Assembly: GCA_003541985.1 (NCBI GenBank)
Contig: DPLM01000348.1
Coordinates: forward strand, 1-8,035
DNA: 8,035 nt
Origin: Deltaproteobacteria bacterium
GTDB lineage: Bacteria > SAR324 > NAC60-12
Reading direction: 5' to 3'
Positions within the stretch are counted from its first letter, which is position 1. Each line of letters begins with the position of its first letter. The position numbers and the translations under genes are program-made. Under the pieces are notes generated by a model, which worked only from the letters and a program-made list of their open reading frames with translations, had not been told where the DNA came from and ran no database searches. Positions 5,211-8,035 of this stretch are shown in pieces.

Positions 5211-6422
5211 ATGGATCTCACAAAAAAATCATCAGTCATAATTCTAAATGGCTTCCTCGGATCTGGAAAAACCACACTTTTTCGCAACTTATTAGGTCAA
5301 GCCAAAAGAAAGGGATTTCTCGTTCAGGCGATTGTCAATGATATGAGCGAACTTGATGTTGATGGAGAATTAATTGGAAATACCGCAGCAGTTGAAGATA
5401 ATCGAGACCTCATGGTCTCAATTCACTCATGTGTACTGAGCAGTCCAAAAGGAATCAAAAAACTTGATCAAGCCATCCAACAATTGAAAAGAAGCTCATC
5501 AGTCCCTCCTGAATTGCTCATTATTGAAACCTCTGGAAGTTGCCATCCGATGCCACTGATTCAATACTTTCAAAGAAGTTCGACCGAAAAACTAATTGGC
5601 GTTTTCGTTTTAGTCGACAGTCTGATGTTGAATCACGATTATGACGGGGGCAAGACTCTAATTCCAAGATTTCAACAAAACCTGCAAAGCGAAAAACGAG
5701 ACACGGTGAATTTGCTTGTTGAGCAAATTATGTTCGGGAGTCATGTTTTTTTGACGAAATCAGATCGAATTGCGGCGAATACGATTGACGTCATCGGACC
5801 AATACTATCTCAAATTAATCCAAACGCGGTGATCCAAAAGTTGCAATTTGGCAAGATGTCACTGGAATCGATTTTCACGCTTCACGAATACAATTACAAA
5901 AACACAGAAATCCTGGTCAGCGAACTCTCTCAAATCTTGGCATCTTCCTCGACACAGGACAGACCTTACGACATTGAGACGAGAGTCATAGAAGATGACA
6001 GACCCTTCCATCCTCAAAGGCTGTGGGACGTCTGTCACGAATACCTGAATGACCAAATCTATCGGAGCAAAGGGTTTTTCTGGCTCGCGAGCAGAGACAA
6101 ATTTGCCATGCTCTGGAACCAAGCAGCAGGGGGAATAAGCCTAGAAATCACTGGGTCTTGGCGAGCAGGAATTGCCGAAGAGTCTGACTCTGGATTGTCT
6201 GAAATGGAATTATCTGAGTTAAAAAAAATGCTTAACCGCGAAAAGGGCCGATTTGGTGACAGAAGATGCGACCTTACGGTAATCGGAAATAAGGAAAATG
6301 TAGATCAATTCACAAGGGCACTTGAATCGTGTTTCCTGACGGAAGAGGAAATAAAATCATGGTGCTCAGGTGCAGAATTTGCAGATCCTTGGCCAAGTGA
6401 TTTAGCCCGAATTTGGAATTGA
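5211..6422 (+). CDS. COG0523 (CobW/YciC-like) metal-chaperone GTPase with degenerate CxCC motif
   Basis: A 403-residue cytoplasmic G3E-family P-loop GTPase. COG0523 members of the YciC/ZagA/ZigA type help deliver or conserve zinc during zinc limitation. Visible motifs: Walker A 'GFLGSGKTT' (14-22), the 'VNDMSELDVDGELI' switch region (42-55) typical of the YciC/ZigA branch, 'ETSG' (106-109), 'VLVDS' (133-137), 'LVEQIMF' (169-175), the base-recognition motif TKSD (182-185), and the CobW C-terminal domain with 'RPFHPQRLW' (264-272) and 'RSKGFFWLASR' (285-295). The usual GCICC motif between switch I and Walker B is replaced by 'SIHSCVLSS' (70-78), leaving one cysteine, C74; another Cys-His pair (C111-H112) follows the ETSG motif. 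I chose the ATG at 5211 over a TTG at 5193, which has no supporting signal. An SRPBCC-type gene follows after 106 bp on the same strand. The metal served cannot be stated, and loss of CxCC questions classical zinc delivery. Confidence 0.9.
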   Translation: MDLTKKSSVIILNGFLGSGKTTLFRNLLGQAKRKGFLVQAIVNDMSELDVDGELIGNTAAVEDNRDLMVSIHSCVLSSPKGIKKLDQAIQQLKRSSSVPPELLIIETSGSCHPMPLIQYFQRSSTEKLIGVFVLVDSLMLNHDYDGGKTLIPRFQQNLQSEKRDTVNLLVEQIMFGSHVFLTKSDRIAANTIDVIGPILSQINPNAVIQKLQFGKMSLESIFTLHEYNYKNTEILVSELSQILASSSTQDRPYDIETRVIEDDRPFHPQRLWDVCHEYLNDQIYRSKGFFWLASRDKFAMLWNQAAGGISLEITGSWRAGIAEESDSGLSEMELSELKKMLNREKGRFGDRRCDLTVIGNKENVDQFTRALESCFLTEEEIKSWCSGAEFADPWPSDLARIWN

Positions 6423-6460
6423 AATTGTCAAAATCCCAGTGCGATATGGCTCAAATTAAA

Positions 6461-6480
6461 AATGGTAATGGTAAAATGGT
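6461..6480 (+). repeat. Three AATGGT repeats between the GTPase and SRPBCC genes
   Basis: AATGGT occurs at 6461-6466, 6467-6472 and 6475-6480, giving a short near-tandem repeat in the 106-bp spacer. No promoter or hairpin is obvious beside it. The function is unknown and chance is plausible. Confidence 0.35.
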
Positions 6481-6528
6481 TTTAAGACCCTCTCATGAGT
6501 TCTCTTCTCGCCCCGGACCTGAAAATTT

Positions 6529-7026
6529 ATGTGGGAGATGAAATCTATCCAGTCCACACGATACATCCGAGTACCTGCTCAAGCGCTTTGGGAAGCAATA
6601 ACATCAGAGCATCATCTTGAAGCCTGTCATCCGTTTATAAAACGGCACTCCAAAAACTCGAAAGAACATGGCATTTCTGATGTCATCACGTATCTCAATG
6701 GCGTCACTTTCACAAGGGAGTCGACGGCATGGATGGAGGGCAAGGGATACGACCTATTGGTTGGAAAAGTTTCTGAACCCAAAAATGAAGTGAAGTGGCG
6801 AATCGAAGCCGTTGACACATCGTCAAGCAAACTATCAATTTCCGTGATTCCTCGAGCCGCTGAAAAGCTACCCTTGATCATGCGTGATATTGCCTTGGTG
6901 TTCTTCGTCCAACGTCAATTGCGGCTGTACTTAGATGCAGTCACATGTGGCATCAAAACATGGCTGGAATCTGGAACACAGATTGACAAAAGTGCATTCA
7001 AAAGACATGCTTGGTTCAGCGAATAA
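6529..7026 (+). CDS. SRPBCC-fold (START/polyketide-cyclase-like) protein, ligand unknown
   Basis: A 165-residue cytoplasmic protein with no signal peptide. It shows the layout of SRPBCC (Bet v 1-like) hydrophobic-cavity proteins: a first strand leading to 'RVPAQALWEAIT' (14-25), the usual 'vpApae.vWeait' entry, a beta-sheet-rich middle ('YLNGVTFTRESTAW', 55-68; 'KGYDLLVGKV', 72-81), and a long amphipathic C-terminal helix ('LRLYLDAVTCGIKTWLE', 131-147). 'CHPFI' (33-37) and the ending 'HAWFSE' recall a Bacteroidota SRPBCC subfamily with HPF and H-x-WFS motifs; that is memory, not a search. Start could be 6529 (MWEMKS) or the ATG at 6538 (MKSIQS). It lies 106 bp after the GTPase gene on the same strand with no clear terminator between, so co-transcription is possible. 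Such proteins bind lipids or small hydrophobic ligands or act as cyclases; nothing here decides which. Confidence 0.7.
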   Translation: MWEMKSIQSTRYIRVPAQALWEAITSEHHLEACHPFIKRHSKNSKEHGISDVITYLNGVTFTRESTAWMEGKGYDLLVGKVSEPKNEVKWRIEAVDTSSSKLSISVIPRAAEKLPLIMRDIALVFFVQRQLRLYLDAVTCGIKTWLESGTQIDKSAFKRHAWFSE

Positions 7027-7040
7027 CATCAAAATGTTAT
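7023..7040 (+). terminator. Short AT-rich hairpin overlapping the SRPBCC gene stop codon
   Basis: ATAACAT-CAAA-ATGTTAT forms a 7-bp stem with a 4-nt loop that includes the TAA stop codon. The stem is weak and no T tract follows, so termination is uncertain. A second small hairpin (CCCT-TTTT-AGGG, about 7089-7100) lies further on between this gene and the convergent repeat-protein gene. Confidence 0.3.
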
Positions 7041-7148
7041 CTCAAGACCACCGTTAACAATCGAAACACAAAGTGCCAATCAATATGACCCCTTTTTAGG
7101 GATTTGAAACCATTGTCACCTTAGACTTTGCATTGCATTCGAGCCAGA

Positions 7149-8033
7149 TTATGGAACGAAGACTCGCAGGCTGCTCGAGAGACCAGTTGAATTCGCCACG
7201 GCTACATAGTGACCGGATGGAATATCCTGAAAGGACACAGTTGACCAACCAGCTGTTTGACGCAGCACCACCTGACCAAAGGAATTGAATACTGTTACTT
7301 CACCTGATGGTGTGCTCTCTGACATCCAGAGAAGAGACTCAGAGCCTAAATCATAATGCATTTGAGCTGGCATTTCCATGCTGCTCAGATTATGGGATCG
7401 GGAATCCAGCCCAAGCAACCAAAAATCGCTCTGTCCCTGACTATCAGAAAGATCTCCATCAAATGAGTAGGAAGTTCCAGCCAGGAAGATTCGTCCTGTT
7501 TGGTAGTCCATCGCTATGCTGTTCCCGGTATCATTTTGAGAGCCACCCATCAACTCTTGATATGCAAGTTGGCCCTCATTATCAAATTCCATTAGCCACA
7601 AGTCAGCGAGTCCAGCATTGTCCATGAATGGGCCTGAGTTGGATTCAGAAATCCCAACAGCTAACCATCCGCCTTGATTGCTAGGACAAACCTCGAAGAT
7701 GCGGTCAATATCGTCTCCTCCTTGGATTTGAGCCCACTCGATTCCTCCAGAACCGTTTATTTTCATCAGAGTGCCAAGGCAACCCTCTCCTCCGTTTGGA
7801 TTCGCATCCAAGAAATCGGACGACCACGTAAATCCACCTGTCATCACGGAACCATCTGCTATTGGCCAAACAACCTGAACCTCTTCCGAGTCACTGCCGC
7901 CTGCAAAGGTTTCCCAAACGACATTGAAGTCGGAATCAAGCTTAGCAATGTATTGGTCAGGAAATGGTCCATCTTCTGTATAGTCCTCGCTCATCGCGGT
8001 GGACAAACCCACAACCACGATATTTTCATCATC
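7149..8033 (-). CDS. Secreted ~59-residue-repeat protein with T9SS-like C-terminal domain (3' part)
   Basis: The frame is open to the right window edge (the visible part starts 'DDENIVVVG'), so the 5' end is missing and 294 residues are seen. It has at least three repeats whose 'GG.(D/N)' starts lie near visible residues 45, 105 and 163, spaced about 59 residues apart. Each runs from a GG plus acidic patch, through a 'GG...(A/V)G.(S/T).S' segment, to a hydrophobic-strand-rich 'D.W(L/I)...D..G' close. This is the pattern of the large Bacteroidota secreted proteins with '...GGS..D....DGGYIVAG.T.S..GD...' repeats, probably beta-propeller-like, of unknown role. The last ~65 residues ('GEVTVFNSFGQVV', 'DIPSGHYVAVA', ending 'LRVFVP') look like a T9SS type A sorting domain but lack the PNP opening motif. 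The final residues are not Lys/Arg-rich, which is also less typical. Confidence 0.75.
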   Translation of the reverse strand, partial: DDENIVVVGLSTAMSEDYTEDGPFPDQYIAKLDSDFNVVWETFAGGSDSEEVQVVWPIADGSVMTGGFTWSSDFLDANPNGGEGCLGTLMKINGSGGIEWAQIQGGDDIDRIFEVCPSNQGGWLAVGISESNSGPFMDNAGLADLWLMEFDNEGQLAYQELMGGSQNDTGNSIAMDYQTGRIFLAGTSYSFDGDLSDSQGQSDFWLLGLDSRSHNLSSMEMPAQMHYDLGSESLLWMSESTPSGEVTVFNSFGQVVLRQTAGWSTVSFQDIPSGHYVAVANSTGLSSSLRVFVP

Positions 8034-8035
8034 GC

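Overview
The window looks like chromosomal DNA of a Bacteroidota bacterium, most likely a free-living, perhaps marine, member of the Flavobacteriales or a close relative. The reasons are: two secreted proteins ending in type IX secretion (T9SS)-like C-terminal domains, signal peptides ending in the typical ...GQ/...SQ, a Bacteroidota-style lipobox protein, a Fur-family regulator of the flavobacterial 'RKTK...MNRSTVYR' type, start codons without Shine-Dalgarno sequences, and promoter-like elements of the TTG-N19-TAnnTTTG kind. I see no rRNA, tRNA, CRISPR array, insertion sequence or phage gene.

Layout. (1) Positions 2-2046 hold secreted carbohydrate- and ester-degrading functions: the 3' end of a PHB-depolymerase/feruloyl-esterase-like T9SS protein (+), converging with a small exported membrane protein and a GH53 endo-beta-1,4-galactanase (both -). 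(2) Positions 2172-3065 hold a divergent pair, a Fur/Zur-family repressor (-) and a four-helix MerC-domain membrane protein (+). Their shared 70-bp gap contains a 15-bp imperfect palindrome that overlaps the best promoter match for merC. (3) Positions 3351-4662 hold a minus-strand unit of a long-chain flavodoxin followed by a lipoprotein, ending in a clear hairpin. (4) A 548-bp non-coding stretch with several inverted repeats leads to a plus-strand pair: a COG0523 (CobW-like) GTPase of the low-zinc YciC/ZigA type and an SRPBCC-fold protein. (5) Positions 7149-8033 hold the 3' part of a secreted repeat protein with a degenerate T9SS-like tail (-).

How the genes may work together. Positions 2172-7026 put side by side several families tied to metal limitation: a Fur/Zur regulator, a MerC-type metal membrane protein, a flavodoxin (the iron-free substitute for ferredoxin) and a COG0523 metal-chaperone GTPase. 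That they form one metal-response neighbourhood is inference; only the regulator-merC pair has a candidate operator. The most unusual protein is the GTPase. It keeps the Walker A motif, the VNDMSE signature and the C-terminal domain of the low-zinc subfamily, but the hallmark CxCC metal site is reduced to a single cysteine. The flavodoxin also has an atypical FMN phosphate loop.
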